Shown here in pieces: positions 24,902 through 34,425 of a DNA stretch of 64,000 nt. The stretch's first letter is position 1, and every line of letters starts with the position of its first letter. The notes under the pieces were generated by a model that saw nothing but the letters and a program-made list of their open reading frames with translations, was not told the origin of the DNA and searched no databases. The position numbers and the translations under genes are program-made. Source of the stretch: Paenibacillus sp. DCT19 (GTDB taxonomy: Bacteria; Bacillota; Bacilli; Paenibacillales; Paenibacillaceae); the NCBI RefSeq assembly GCF_003268635.1, contig NZ_CP029639.1, forward strand, positions 6,182,001-6,246,000, read 5' to 3'.

Positions 24902-27124
24902 TTAAACCTGCTTCTCTTCCTGTTTCTCCGCAATCGGAACGTATTTGCCTGGCCAAAATGCCCATTTTCCTAGCAATGTCGTAATTGCTGGTACCATGAA
25001 TGGACGCACCAGGAACGTATCCAGCATTACACCTACAGCCGTAATAATCCCGAACTGCACTAATACCTGGATCGGCAATGTTGCTAGTACCGCAAACGTT
25101 CCTGCCAAGATCAGACCCGCAGAGGTGATGACCGATCCGGTCTCGCCTACACCTTCCTTAATGGCTTGGCGAAGCGGCATCGTTTTGCGTTTCTGCCAGA
25201 TGCTTGAGATCATGAAGATGTTGTAGTCTTCACCCAGTGCCACAAGGAATACGAAGGAATACAGCGGAATCGCTCCTTGAATCGCATCGGCGCCAAGCCC
25301 GTAATGGATGATGAGCCACCCCAGTCCCAGTGCTGAGAAAAAGGATAGAACGACAGTTGCAATTAGATATGCTGTTGCGACTACAGAACGCAGGTAGAGC
25401 AGCAATAACAATGTAATCATGCCGATGACCACCGGAATAATGATCTTGGCATCTCGCTCTCCAGCTACTTCAATGTCATATTGCTCAGCCGTCTGACCAT
25501 CAATCCATACGTGCGTATCTGCGTTTGATATTCCCGCATCTTTCAATGCCTGTTCGGCCGTTGCTCGAAGATCTGGAATGTGCTGCATTGCTTCCATCGA
25601 GTACGGATTCAGATTGAACTCTACATCATAGGCTGTAATGTTCGCATTCTCCGCACCCTGCTGTGCATAGCCAACTTTACTTACATAATCGAGTGCTTCA
25701 AGTTTGGATTGTAGATCCGTCTCCTGACCCTCGGCATCAATGATGACTTTCACCGGAGCCAATTCTCCTTGGGAGAACTGTTCTCCAATAACGGTGAAAC
25801 CTTCACGAGAAGGAACATCTTCCGGGAAGGAAGATAACAGGTCATATGTGAATTTGATCTGTGTTGAGAATGTCGCTAGTCCACCTAGGAGCACCAGGGT
25901 TACGATCAGCACAGTCCACGGCTTCGTAACAACTGTACGCCCGATCCAGCTTTCTTTCACTTTGCGCGGAGCTGGAGCTGGTTTGCCTTTTTTCTTGGCA
26001 CGTTCTACTTCCATCTCATGTGTACGCGGTACGAACGGGTAGAACGACCCCCGACCGAAGATAGCGAGCAGCGCTGGAACCAGCGTCAGACTTGCAATAA
26101 ACATGATGAAGATGGACAAACTGAAAGGTACGGCAAAACGGTGATATGCCCCGTATTCAGCGAGTAACAGTACAAGCAATGCCGCAACGACAGTGAATCC
26201 GCTCATCGCAATGGCACCGGATGAACCCGTAATCGCCTGGAAGAGAGCTTTCTTTTTGTCCGGCTCATGGTAGAGAATTTGGCGGAATCTAGAGATCATG
26301 AACAGACAGTAATCCGTTCCCGCCCCGAACAAGAGTACCGTCATAATTGAAATGGACTGAGCATCAACGGTGATCCATCCTTGATCTGCCATGAATCCCA
26401 GAATCGGACTCGTCACCATATATGCGAACCCTACTGCGATAATTGGAATAATCGCGAGTACCGGGGAACGATAGATTAATAACAACAACACAAGTACGAG
26501 TATAACTGTAGCAATGAGCAGCGATACATCAGCAGAAGAGAATAATCCGCTGGCATCAATGGATATGCCGACTGGTCCTGTAACGCGTGCGCTGAGTGAA
26601 CTTGCATCATCAACCGCTACTTCAAACGGGTTCACTCCGAAGATCTCTGCCGTTTTCTCCTGCAGTGCATCGATGCCTTTCTCCAGCTGCTCCGCATCGG
26701 CTCCTTCGTTGAAGAAGAGCGGCATAACAAGCGTGCTACCATCTTCGGACAGTTGTCCTTGAATTGCCTGTGGTGGCAATTGATACAGCGGTACTACCGC
26801 TTGCTGCTCTTCCACTGGGTCTTGATCCAGTCGCTCTGTCAGCGCTTGAATCTGCTTAATATGTTCATCCGTGAGTCCACCAGCCTGATGCCATACAATC
26901 AATGCTGGCAAGCCTTCCCCACCAGGGAATTCTCTCTGAGCTACTACAGCAGCTTGCACAGATGGTTTAGAATCGCTCAGATCCTGAGCATTATTCGTTT
27001 CCCGATCATTCACAGCCGGCCAAACTAAACCGAGTACTACCGCTATGATGATCCACACCAAAAGTGTTACCCACTTACTTCGTTTGCCAGCAACCCAGCG
27101 GCCGTAACCCGAACCTTCTTGCAT
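24902..27124 (-). CDS. MMPL family RND-type transporter
   Basis: This 740-residue membrane protein has the MMPL/RND layout: TM1 at about residues 17-37, an extracytoplasmic domain to about 190, six membrane helices, a second extracytoplasmic domain, and six further helices. The motif GAGTDYCLFMISRFRQ near residue 270 and its counterpart ALGEDYNIFMISSIWQ near 640 carry the Asp residues of the proton relay. B. subtilis YdgH is a comparable protein. The substrate may be a lipid or a drug. A tetR gene is transcribed divergently and probably represses it; a RepA copy and a palindrome separate them. Confidence 0.9.
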   Translation of the reverse strand: MQEGSGYGRWVAGKRSKWVTLLVWIIIAVVLGLVWPAVNDRETNNAQDLSDSKPSVQAAVVAQREFPGGEGLPALIVWHQAGGLTDEHIKQIQALTERLDQDPVEEQQAVVPLYQLPPQAIQGQLSEDGSTLVMPLFFNEGADAEQLEKGIDALQEKTAEIFGVNPFEVAVDDASSLSARVTGPVGISIDASGLFSSADVSLLIATVILVLVLLLLIYRSPVLAIIPIIAVGFAYMVTSPILGFMADQGWITVDAQSISIMTVLLFGAGTDYCLFMISRFRQILYHEPDKKKALFQAITGSSGAIAMSGFTVVAALLVLLLAEYGAYHRFAVPFSLSIFIMFIASLTLVPALLAIFGRGSFYPFVPRTHEMEVERAKKKGKPAPAPRKVKESWIGRTVVTKPWTVLIVTLVLLGGLATFSTQIKFTYDLLSSFPEDVPSREGFTVIGEQFSQGELAPVKVIIDAEGQETDLQSKLEALDYVSKVGYAQQGAENANITAYDVEFNLNPYSMEAMQHIPDLRATAEQALKDAGISNADTHVWIDGQTAEQYDIEVAGERDAKIIIPVVIGMITLLLLLYLRSVVATAYLIATVVLSFFSALGLGWLIIHYGLGADAIQGAIPLYSFVFLVALGEDYNIFMISSIWQKRKTMPLRQAIKEGVGETGSVITSAGLILAGTFAVLATLPIQVLVQFGIITAVGVMLDTFLVRPFMVPAITTLLGKWAFWPGKYVPIAEKQEEKQV

Positions 27125-27151
27125 TGTCTTCTCATCTCCCTATCCTGATAT

Positions 27152-27344
27152 ATATATAGATTGATCTAAACTATTTACACTAGCCACTTCGATGACAGAA
27201 TAATGTTCCGATCGCTGTTATCCCCAGATTTTTTTGATTCCCTTCTCAAAAGGGAAAAATCCCGTGATAAAGGCGAACGCTTCGCTTCTTCAATTATTTC
27301 TGTCCTCTCCGTTCTGGTGTAAATATTAGCTCAATCTATATAGA
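27152..27344. repeat. RepA copy 2
   Basis: Ends ATATATAGATTGATCTAAA and TTAGCTCAATCTATATAG form an imperfect inverted repeat. The core GATCGCTGTTATCCCC, a hairpin TTCCC/GGGAA, and the inner pair GACAGAATAA/TTATTTCTGTC are present. It occupies the intergenic region between the MMPL and tetR genes. Confidence 0.85.
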
Positions 27345-27356
27345 ACTTATTATAGA

Positions 27357-27374
27357 AATGAACCGTGGGTCATT
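27357..27374. promoter_or_regulatory. TetR operator candidate
   Basis: AATGAACC-GT-GGGTCATT is an 18-bp palindrome with one mismatched pair, just upstream of a TATAAT (27376-27381). Its place between the tetR and MMPL genes suggests it is the regulator's binding site. Confidence 0.45.
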
Positions 27375-27474
27375 GTATAATCGAATTAATTATATATACC
27401 GGAAGGTTAATTTTGCAATACTAAAATTATGAACAATTTTGAACAGTAATCTTTTACGTAAAGAGGTATCCACA

Positions 27475-28098
27475 ATGAACTCTAAACAACGCACTTCCCG
27501 CTCACCTGGCAGACCGAAGGCTGGCTCTGATCAAGCATCAACGCAGTCGAAAATTCTGATGACGGCATCCAAGCTATTCATGGAACACGGATACGAACCT
27601 GTATCCCTACAACAGATCGCGTCCCAATGTCATGTGACCAAGGCATCTATCTATTACCACTTCTCCAGCAAACCTGAGCTTTTCACAACAGCCATTACCC
27701 GTATGATGGCTATGGCGATGCAGCAGACCGCACGACGGCTAGATGAGCCCGGATCGTTGCGGCAACGGCTTCAGAATGTAGCCGAGGTGAAGATGGAGCA
27801 ATCTCATATTGATACAGAAACGATGATGCGCGAAGCCGAAACCTATCTAAACGAAGAGCAACTCACCCAGATCCGTGCGGCCGAGTTACAGATCTATGAG
27901 GTGCTGGCTGTACATTTCCAGCGCGAGATGGATAATGGTTACCTCCGCCCTGCGAACCCCATGCTGCTCGCTCATGCATTTACGTCCCTGCTCATGCTTG
28001 CGAATCGGGAAGATGTACGCAACATGCATGCCAGCATTGCAGCGCTTGCCCAGCAACTTGTCGGCCTATTTCTGGATGGCGCTGTTCAAGGGAACTAA
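27475..28098 (+). CDS. TetR/AcrR family transcriptional regulator
   Basis: This 207-residue repressor has an N-terminal TetR helix-turn-helix (about residues 20-65) with the typical segment VSLQQIASQCHVTKASIYYHF, here running to YYHFSSKPELF. The C-terminal helical domain would bind an inducer. ATG 27475 is preceded by AAGAGGTA; the upstream in-frame TTG at 27439 has no clear site. It is divergent from the MMPL transporter, and pairing of TetR with an MMPL exporter is a common local-repressor arrangement. The stop lies 2 bp from the stop of the convergent MocR-like gene. Confidence 0.88.
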   Translation: MNSKQRTSRSPGRPKAGSDQASTQSKILMTASKLFMEHGYEPVSLQQIASQCHVTKASIYYHFSSKPELFTTAITRMMAMAMQQTARRLDEPGSLRQRLQNVAEVKMEQSHIDTETMMREAETYLNEEQLTQIRAAELQIYEVLAVHFQREMDNGYLRPANPMLLAHAFTSLLMLANREDVRNMHASIAALAQQLVGLFLDGAVQGN

Positions 28099-28100
28099 GA

Positions 28101-29573
28101 TCAAGGAGAGCTGCGCCATGCCTTCGCGAGTGCTTCAATCCCATGGTCAATTTGGGTGGCTTCAATACCCGCAAAACCAATGATAAATTCCTTTTTGCCA
28201 TCCTTCGGACTGCTGGCTTCTCCCCATAGATACTCCGTGGAACTCACTTGTACACCCGTCTCAGCTGCTGCGCGTACCAATACTGGGGCTGTCTGAGATG
28301 ACGTTATACGCAATACCAGATGAAAGCCTGCATTCTGTCCGCTAATCTCGGCTTGCTCGCCAAAATGTCTGCGAATGGATTGAACGAGGAGATCATGTTT
28401 TCGTTTATAGAGGTTTCGCATTTTGCGGATATGCTTGCCAAGCTCTCCTTCACGCATAAATACTTCTAACGTCCGCTGGATGAGCCGGGAAGCCGACTGT
28501 TCAAACAGGACATCTTGGTACATCTCCCGGAAACCATGCATCAATTCCATTGGAAGAACCATGTAGTGTATACATAAGGCAGGGGCAAGCACCTGGGAGA
28601 AACCGCCCATATAGATGACACGACTATCCTCGCGCAACCCTTGCATCGATGGTATCGGACGTCCATGGTATCGAAACTCGCCGTCATAATCATCCTCAAT
28701 GATGTATGCTTGTTCACGCTCTGCCCAATCCAGCAATGCCAATCTTCGTGCAATCGGCATCGTCATGCCCATCGGGAATTGATGTGAGGGGGACACACCG
28801 ACCAGCTTAACTCCAGAACGTTCCAATGCTGTGATATCCAGACCTTCCTCATCAAGTGAAATGGGCACAACCTGATAACCATAATGACGGAATGTGCCCG
28901 GCAGCAAGCGATAACCCGGACGTTCAACTCCAATCGAATGCATACCGCCTAGCTTAAATAGCGTTTGTACAAGCAGTGTCATTAACAAATGCTGCTCCGC
29001 ACCCACCACTATCTGTTCTGGCGAACATCGCACACCCCTGAACTGTCCAAGATAGGTGGCAATCTCACAACGTAATCCCCATTCTCCTTGGGGATCACCA
29101 TAAAACAACAGCTCATCCGCCTCTTCGCGCCAGATTCGATTCATATATTGCTGCCACTTCGCATACGGAAACAGACTAAAATCATTACGCGACATATGAA
29201 AGTCATACGCCATATTCTTGATTGGGCGAATTGCAGACTGATCCGTATCCGGATACTGGGGTTGCTCGGGTGTGATCCTATGATGCAGCTTGTTATCCAT
29301 CGGAAGCTGAATCGCCCCGTAACCATCCATCAAAGCTCGTACACGAAAGCCTCTACGAGGCTGGCTGTACACATATCCTTCTGCAATCAATTGCTGATAT
29401 GCCCATTCGACTGGAGTCGAACTGATTCCCAACATTTCGGCCAGTTTACGGATAGAAGGTAGCTTGGCATCCTCCGCCAATTCACCACGCATAATCTCCC
29501 GTTTGATATGATCTGAGAGTTGTACATAGACGGGTCTACTCGTGTTTTCCTCCAATGTCGGCATTTGCTTCAT
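28101..29573 (-). CDS. MocR-type GntR/aminotransferase-like regulator lacking the PLP lysine
   Basis: Residues 14-78 are a GntR winged helix (SIRKLAEMLGISSTPVEWAY, then the RRGFRV wing). Residues 120-490 are a fold-type I aminotransferase domain, with the IIEDDYDGEF motif whose Asp would contact the PLP ring nitrogen. The usual S-K Schiff-base lysine in the TFSKxLAPxLRLGY block is replaced: the sequence reads GGFSQVLAPALCIHY with Gln327 (codon 28593-28595), and the phosphate-site Arg is also lost. It may sense a ligand without PLP or have become a plain repressor. It is divergent from an acetyltransferase gene; a promoter/palindrome region lies between them. Confidence 0.85.
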   Translation of the reverse strand: MKQMPTLEENTSRPVYVQLSDHIKREIMRGELAEDAKLPSIRKLAEMLGISSTPVEWAYQQLIAEGYVYSQPRRGFRVRALMDGYGAIQLPMDNKLHHRITPEQPQYPDTDQSAIRPIKNMAYDFHMSRNDFSLFPYAKWQQYMNRIWREEADELLFYGDPQGEWGLRCEIATYLGQFRGVRCSPEQIVVGAEQHLLMTLLVQTLFKLGGMHSIGVERPGYRLLPGTFRHYGYQVVPISLDEEGLDITALERSGVKLVGVSPSHQFPMGMTMPIARRLALLDWAEREQAYIIEDDYDGEFRYHGRPIPSMQGLREDSRVIYMGGFSQVLAPALCIHYMVLPMELMHGFREMYQDVLFEQSASRLIQRTLEVFMREGELGKHIRKMRNLYKRKHDLLVQSIRRHFGEQAEISGQNAGFHLVLRITSSQTAPVLVRAAAETGVQVSSTEYLWGEASSPKDGKKEFIIGFAGIEATQIDHGIEALAKAWRSSP

Positions 29574-29619
29574 TAATCCTACACCTCGTCCCTCATCTGT
29601 CCTGCCCGAATTTTAATAA

Positions 29620-29655
29620 CTGCACATTTTGCAGTATACAGTACTAGACTATAAT
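29620..29655 (+). promoter_or_regulatory. Promoter/operator between mocR-like and acetyltransferase genes
   Basis: The palindrome CTGCA-CATTT-TGCAG (29620-29634) overlaps a possible -35 TTGCAG (29629-29634), with TATAAT at 29650-29655. The spacer is only 15 bp, which is short and would suit an activator- or repressor-controlled promoter. MocR regulators usually bind the shared divergent region. Confidence 0.4.
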
Positions 29656-29689
29656 CAGGGGAGCCAGTTTACAAATAGGAGGAATAACA

Positions 29690-30292
29690 ATGTCCCAACC
29701 CACCCAATCAACTCAAACAACTCAAACATCTATACATATCCCACGTCTTCTAGAAAGTGAACGTATCTATCTGCGCCCATTCGAGCAGGCCGATGTGGAT
29801 ACCTATTTCCCCGGATTATTCAACAGCGAGGCTCGTCGGCTTACAGGAACACAGAATAGTTTTACACGTACACAAGTCGAACGTTATGTAGAGAATGCAG
29901 CCCAGGATGATTCCAGGCTCATGTTGTTGATTGCTTTACAAGAAACGGATCAAGTCATCGGTGACATCGCCCTGATGGACATGCATTCCAAAAATCGTAG
30001 TGCACATATTCGCATTGCCATCGACAACACGCAGTATCAAGGTAAAGGTTATGGGAGCGAAGCGATGCTGCTTATGCTCGATTATGGTTTTGGCATATGC
30101 AATCTGCATCGGATTGAGCTTGAGGTGTACGCTTTCAACGAACGCGCCATTCGTACATATGAGAAGCTTGGGTTCCAACGTGAAGGAATCAGCCGAGACG
30201 TACTATTCTACAACCATCAGTATCATGATGCGATTCGCATGAGCATGCTGGAAGGTGAATACCGAGAAAGGTACTGCGTAGATCAAGCTTAG
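29690..30292 (+). CDS. GNAT family N-acetyltransferase (RimJ/RimL-like)
   Basis: This 200-residue protein has the RimJ/RimL layout: the ESERIYLRPFEQADV start, a Q-x-x-G-K/G-x-G acetyl-CoA loop (YQGKGYGSEA), and the closing ANE-like segment NLHRIELEVYAFNERAIRTY with KLGFQREG. The first 18 residues are Thr/Gln-rich and low in complexity. AGGAGG is close to the start. It acetylates an amine on a small molecule or protein; the substrate is unknown. Divergent from the mocR-like gene, which may control it. Confidence 0.88.
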   Translation: MSQPTQSTQTTQTSIHIPRLLESERIYLRPFEQADVDTYFPGLFNSEARRLTGTQNSFTRTQVERYVENAAQDDSRLMLLIALQETDQVIGDIALMDMHSKNRSAHIRIAIDNTQYQGKGYGSEAMLLMLDYGFGICNLHRIELEVYAFNERAIRTYEKLGFQREGISRDVLFYNHQYHDAIRMSMLEGEYRERYCVDQA

Positions 30293-30331
30293 ATTAGCCC
30301 CCATGATGTGCAAAAGAAAGAAACCGGGATT

Positions 30332-31228
30332 CTAAAACTCATCTCCGGTCAGAAAAGTCAGATGACCCGCCAACACCGACAGTTCGGCGGGTGTCTTCAT
30401 ATATAATTCGCCATCTGTATCGGCCAGCATAGGCGTTGCAGTTTCCAGCTTCAAGCTGGTTGCCTTGAAATAACTGATGCTCTCATGCTGAGGCTGCCAT
30501 TCTCCCTCTGGCTTATGAGCTAAGATCTCCCGTAGCAAAGGGATACCTGTATCATGGATAATGAGCACATCCAACTTACGATCCTGAAGGGAATCTGCTG
30601 CAAAAGGTAACGTGTTGGTGCCCAGAAAACGCCCGTTCGCAATATAGATCATAACCGCTTCACCCTGCATTTTCTCCCCGTCTGCCACTAATTGATAGCG
30701 GAATGGCTCTGCATGGCTTATCGTTTGTAAGGTGCTGATGAAGTAACTAATCTTGCCTAGTGCACCTTTTAATTGATCATTTATATTTTGTGATGTATCA
30801 CTGATTAATCCGATTCCATAAAAGTTCGTAAATACTCGGTCATTGGCTCGTCCAAGATCAATAGACATCTGGTGTCCTTTCAACATTTCCTGTGCAGCTG
30901 TTTCCACATCTGGAGAAATACCTAGCGAACGCGCAAAATCATTACAGGTACCTCCTGGCAATATGCCAACAAGTGGAGGCTGTTTAAGGTCCGCCAATCC
31001 ATTCACGCATTCATGAACCGTACCATCCCCGCCAAGAATAAATACTACATCGAACTGTTCCCCACGCTCCCGGCATAGTCGCTCACCTTCACCAGGCTCG
31101 TCCGTTCGAACAATAACAAGCTCGCGAACTGCTGGTGCTAGTATGCCTGATGCAATGCCTAATGAGTCAACTCGACTGGCTTTCCCCGCATGCTGATGAT
31201 GAATTAACAAGGCTTTGTTAAACTCCAT
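30332..31228 (-). CDS. Diacylglycerol kinase family lipid kinase (YegS/BmrU-like)
   Basis: This is a soluble or membrane-associated lipid kinase of the DagK/YegS fold. The nucleotide-binding motif FILGGDGTVHECVNGL (about residues 55-70) and the LPGGTCNDFARSLGI segment are characteristic. At 298 residues it has the family's usual length. I start at ATG 31228, 4 bases after GGAGGAAAC; an upstream ATG at 31282 would add a non-family extension. Its exact lipid substrate is not readable from sequence. Confidence 0.85.
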   Translation of the reverse strand: MEFNKALLIHHQHAGKASRVDSLGIASGILAPAVRELVIVRTDEPGEGERLCRERGEQFDVVFILGGDGTVHECVNGLADLKQPPLVGILPGGTCNDFARSLGISPDVETAAQEMLKGHQMSIDLGRANDRVFTNFYGIGLISDTSQNINDQLKGALGKISYFISTLQTISHAEPFRYQLVADGEKMQGEAVMIYIANGRFLGTNTLPFAADSLQDRKLDVLIIHDTGIPLLREILAHKPEGEWQPQHESISYFKATSLKLETATPMLADTDGELYMKTPAELSVLAGHLTFLTGDEF

Positions 31229-31483
31229 CGCTGTTTCCTCCATTCTAGCATGTGAACTTAGACTCTCGAAGAGAATAGACACATCCTATGCTTGTTAACC
31301 CTTTACCCGTTGTGATGAAAAATGTAACCACAGTTATACCATGCTTATCCTCAGAAAGGCCGCTGTTCATTTTGAAGAAAGCCTCTTATCCACGATGGAT
31401 AAGGTTGACTATTTTTGCTATGCTCATGTATGAGAGCCATGTTTGTTCCACAACTTATTGGAAATAAGCTCTATAAGTGCATG

Positions 31484-31647
31484 TTCAAAAAGGTCGGTTT
31501 TCAGTACCGAGAAGATGGGATGAAGATAGAAATGGAGTAGCGGAGCGTAGATTAAGCTACGTGAGCAACGGACATTTCGGCTGAATCCCATATTCGAAGC
31601 TAAGATGCCGTCAGGCATCCTTCGTAATCAAAAGCGGACTTTTTGAA
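31484..31647. repeat. RepB copy 2, complete
   Basis: This 164-bp copy has ends TTCAAAAAGGTCGGTTTT and AAAAGCGGACTTTTTGAA (inverted, two mismatches), and shares about 90% of positions with the copy at 16020. Unlike the other copies its right end faces the start of a rightward gene 100 bp away. The region 31283-31483 before it shows nothing else that I can define. Confidence 0.85.
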
Positions 31648-31749
31648 CAACCTCTATAATTGTAGTCCTATAATTTACAGTGACAGAGGTACCATTCAAA
31701 CTCGTTCAAAACGGTTATATGTATACCATAAACGAATGGAGGGATTGCT

Positions 31750-32361
31750 ATGATTCCAGCAACATTGGAACAATTGGAGCAAGTTCGCAAAGAATGCCGC
31801 ACCATGGTTCGAAAAAGAGCCACCGCTTCCTTCGGCACCACACTCGTTCCGTTGCCTGGTACAGATGTGCTCGCCGATGTAGGAATGCTCATGCAGCTCT
31901 TGCCTGCCATTAACAATAAATTCGGATTATCACAAAAACAGCTTGAAGGCATGGATCCGGAGACCAAATCCATGATCTACGGATTCGTGATGTCCATCGG
32001 CTCCAAAGTGATTGGACGAATGGTCACCAAAGAACTGGTCGTCCAAATCTTGAAGCGCATTGGCATACGTGTAGCTACCAAATCAGTCGCCAAATTTGTA
32101 CCCATTGCTGGGCAAGGATTAGCCGCAACGCTCAGCTATACAGGAATGCGTTATGTCGGGAACAAACACGTTGATGACTGCTATGAGGTCGTTAAACGTA
32201 TGATTGAACAACGCGAAGCCATCCCAGGTGAAATGCCTCCTTCTGCGCTGAGTACATCGGATAAGGATGAAGCTACGCTTCAATTGCATGACTCCACAGA
32301 AGTCACTAAAGAGAACAAGGATAAGAGCAGCGCAGTTACGGGCAAAGCCAATCAAGACTAG
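31750..32361 (+). CDS. Uncharacterised protein with hydrophobic central region
   Basis: The 203-residue product has a hydrophobic N-terminal half with TLVPLPGTDVLADVGMLMQL and a later VPIAGQGLAATLSYTGMRYVG segment. These helical, Gly-rich stretches recall the membrane-associated C-terminal domain of DUF697/YcjF-type GTPase partners, but I am not certain. The last 45 residues are charged and probably disordered. A clear GGAGGGATTGCT precedes the start and a strong terminator follows, so expression as a single gene is likely. Confidence 0.6.
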   Translation: MIPATLEQLEQVRKECRTMVRKRATASFGTTLVPLPGTDVLADVGMLMQLLPAINNKFGLSQKQLEGMDPETKSMIYGFVMSIGSKVIGRMVTKELVVQILKRIGIRVATKSVAKFVPIAGQGLAATLSYTGMRYVGNKHVDDCYEVVKRMIEQREAIPGEMPPSALSTSDKDEATLQLHDSTEVTKENKDKSSAVTGKANQD

Positions 32362-32450
32362 TATTTCAATAGTCTGACCAACGAATTCATGCATGTATAT
32401 TGTATGTTTCAGATTGAATGGGGCTTTAATGAAAACATTATAAGCTGAAG

Positions 32451-32507
32451 CCAAACAAGACTGAGCTCCCACTAGGGTTGCTCAGTCTTGTTTGGTTATT
32501 GTTTTTC
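32451..32507 (+). terminator. Terminator after the uncharacterised gene
   Basis: A perfect 16-bp stem CCAAACAAGACTGAGC with its complement, followed by TTATTGTTTTT. Confidence 0.9.
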
Positions 32508-32547
32508 TTTATATATCAACGATCTAACTTAACCTAACTTAAATATC

Positions 32548-34425
32548 TTAGATCGCCTGCGGCTGTTGCTCTGCGAACTGGCTATTATACAGATCCGCAT
32601 AGAAGCCCTGTCGATCCATTAACTCCTCATGGTTACCCTGCTCAATGACATTACCATGATCCATCACGAGGATAAGATCCGCACCACGAATGGTGGACAG
32701 TCGATGGGCAATGACGAAGCTGGTGCGATCCTGCATCAGATCATTCATCGCTTTCTGGATGAACACTTCTGTCCGTGTATCGACACTACTTGTTGCCTCA
32801 TCCAGAATGAGGATAGCTGGGTTAGCCAGAATCGCTCTAGCAATCGTGAGCAGTTGCTTCTGTCCTTGGGAGATGTTCGATGCTTCCTCGTTCAGTACCG
32901 TATCATATCCGTCAGGAAGGGTGCGAATGAAATGATCGGCATGCGCGGCTCTTGCAGCCTCATATACTTCCTCACTTGTTGCCCCTTCACGTCCATAAGC
33001 AATGTTGTCACGGATGGTTCCGTTGAACAACCAGGTATCTTGAAGCACCATCCCAAACAAGCTACGCAGCTTGCTGCGCTCCATATCCTGAATGTTCACA
33101 CCATCAATCGTAATTTGCCCGTCTTGAATTTCATAGAAACGCATGAGCAAGTTAATCAATGTCGTTTTACCAGCACCCGTTGGCCCAACAATAGCCACCG
33201 TCTGACCTGGCTTCACATCAATGTTCATATTACGGATGAGTAACTCATCGTCTTTGTATCCAAAATTGACACCTTGGAAAGCTACAGCACCTTGCGGTTG
33301 CTGCAATGCCACAGGTTTGTTAGACTCAGGGACTTCTTCTTCTTCATCCAACAATTCGAATACCCGCTCTGCCGAAGCAATGGTGGATTGAATAATATTC
33401 GAGATGTTCGCAATCTGGTTAATCGGCTGTGTGAACTGACGAGAATATTGCGTGAAGGCAAGAATATCCCCGATGGTAATCGCGCCTCGTGTAACAAAGA
33501 TCCCGCCGACCACACAGATTAGAACATAACCTAAGTTACCGACAAACGACATCAGCGGCATAATAATCCCCGAGATAAACTGGGCTTTCCAGCCTGATTC
33601 ATACAGCTCTTCATTGACCTTTTCGAACTGTTCGACAGATTGATTTTCACGCCCAAATGCTTTGACGACCTTATGTCCTGTATACATTTCCTCTACATGA
33701 CCATTCAGCTCACCGAGTGATTTCTGTTGTCCAGCAAAATGCTTTTGTGAACGGGAAGCCACGGCTACCACCACAACTACACTCAGCGGCAGAGTCAAAA
33801 GCGTAATTAATGTCATCCACGGACTAATGGTGAGCATCATAATGATGACCCCAACAATCGTAACGACAGAGGTAATAAACTGCGCCAAACTTTGCTGTAA
33901 CGTATTACTAATGTTATCCACATCGTTCGTTGCCCGGCTTAATGTCTCCCCGTGAGTACGGGAATCAAAATATTTAAGTGGCAAGCGTCCAACCTTCGCA
34001 CTGATCTGCTCACGCATGTCGTACACAACACGTTGTGCCACGCCAGCCATTAAGTACTGTTGGACATACATAAATGCAGCACTGAACAGATATAACCCCA
34101 CAAGCAGATACAACACTTTGATTAATGCAGGAAAATCAACCCCTGCACCTTGTACGCCCTGATAGATGGCAATAGCGCCTTCACTTAATATATTCGTACC
34201 TTCTGCCATAATTTTTGGACTGATAATACTGAAGACGGTACTTAAAATAGCTGCGATAAGAACCCCTAGGAGCCGGAAACGGTGTGGCTGCAGATAGCGA
34301 ACCAACCGACGAAGTGTACCTTTGAAATCCTTCGCTTTCTCCACTGGGGGACGCATTCCCATGCCGCCACCAGGAGGACCGGGCATACCGGATTTGGGCG
34401 CCTTGCGTTCTGTACGTTCACTCAT
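32548..34425 (-). CDS. ABC exporter subunit with canonical NBD motifs (heterodimer partner 2)
   Basis: This 625-residue half-transporter has a polar Gly/Pro-rich N-terminus, six membrane helices (about 50-340) and a nucleotide-binding domain. Walker A is GPTGAGKTTL, Walker B ends LILDEATSSVD with the catalytic Glu, and the switch is IAHRLST with His. The signature is non-standard (ISQGQ). Its start overlaps the partner's stop by ATGA. With the partner it forms an asymmetric heterodimer resembling the B. subtilis YfiBC/YheIH multidrug exporters. The MarR gene at the operon head suggests drug-responsive control. Confidence 0.9.
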   Translation of the reverse strand: MSERTERKAPKSGMPGPPGGGMGMRPPVEKAKDFKGTLRRLVRYLQPHRFRLLGVLIAAILSTVFSIISPKIMAEGTNILSEGAIAIYQGVQGAGVDFPALIKVLYLLVGLYLFSAAFMYVQQYLMAGVAQRVVYDMREQISAKVGRLPLKYFDSRTHGETLSRATNDVDNISNTLQQSLAQFITSVVTIVGVIIMMLTISPWMTLITLLTLPLSVVVVVAVASRSQKHFAGQQKSLGELNGHVEEMYTGHKVVKAFGRENQSVEQFEKVNEELYESGWKAQFISGIIMPLMSFVGNLGYVLICVVGGIFVTRGAITIGDILAFTQYSRQFTQPINQIANISNIIQSTIASAERVFELLDEEEEVPESNKPVALQQPQGAVAFQGVNFGYKDDELLIRNMNIDVKPGQTVAIVGPTGAGKTTLINLLMRFYEIQDGQITIDGVNIQDMERSKLRSLFGMVLQDTWLFNGTIRDNIAYGREGATSEEVYEAARAAHADHFIRTLPDGYDTVLNEEASNISQGQKQLLTIARAILANPAILILDEATSSVDTRTEVFIQKAMNDLMQDRTSFVIAHRLSTIRGADLILVMDHGNVIEQGNHEELMDRQGFYADLYNSQFAEQQPQAI

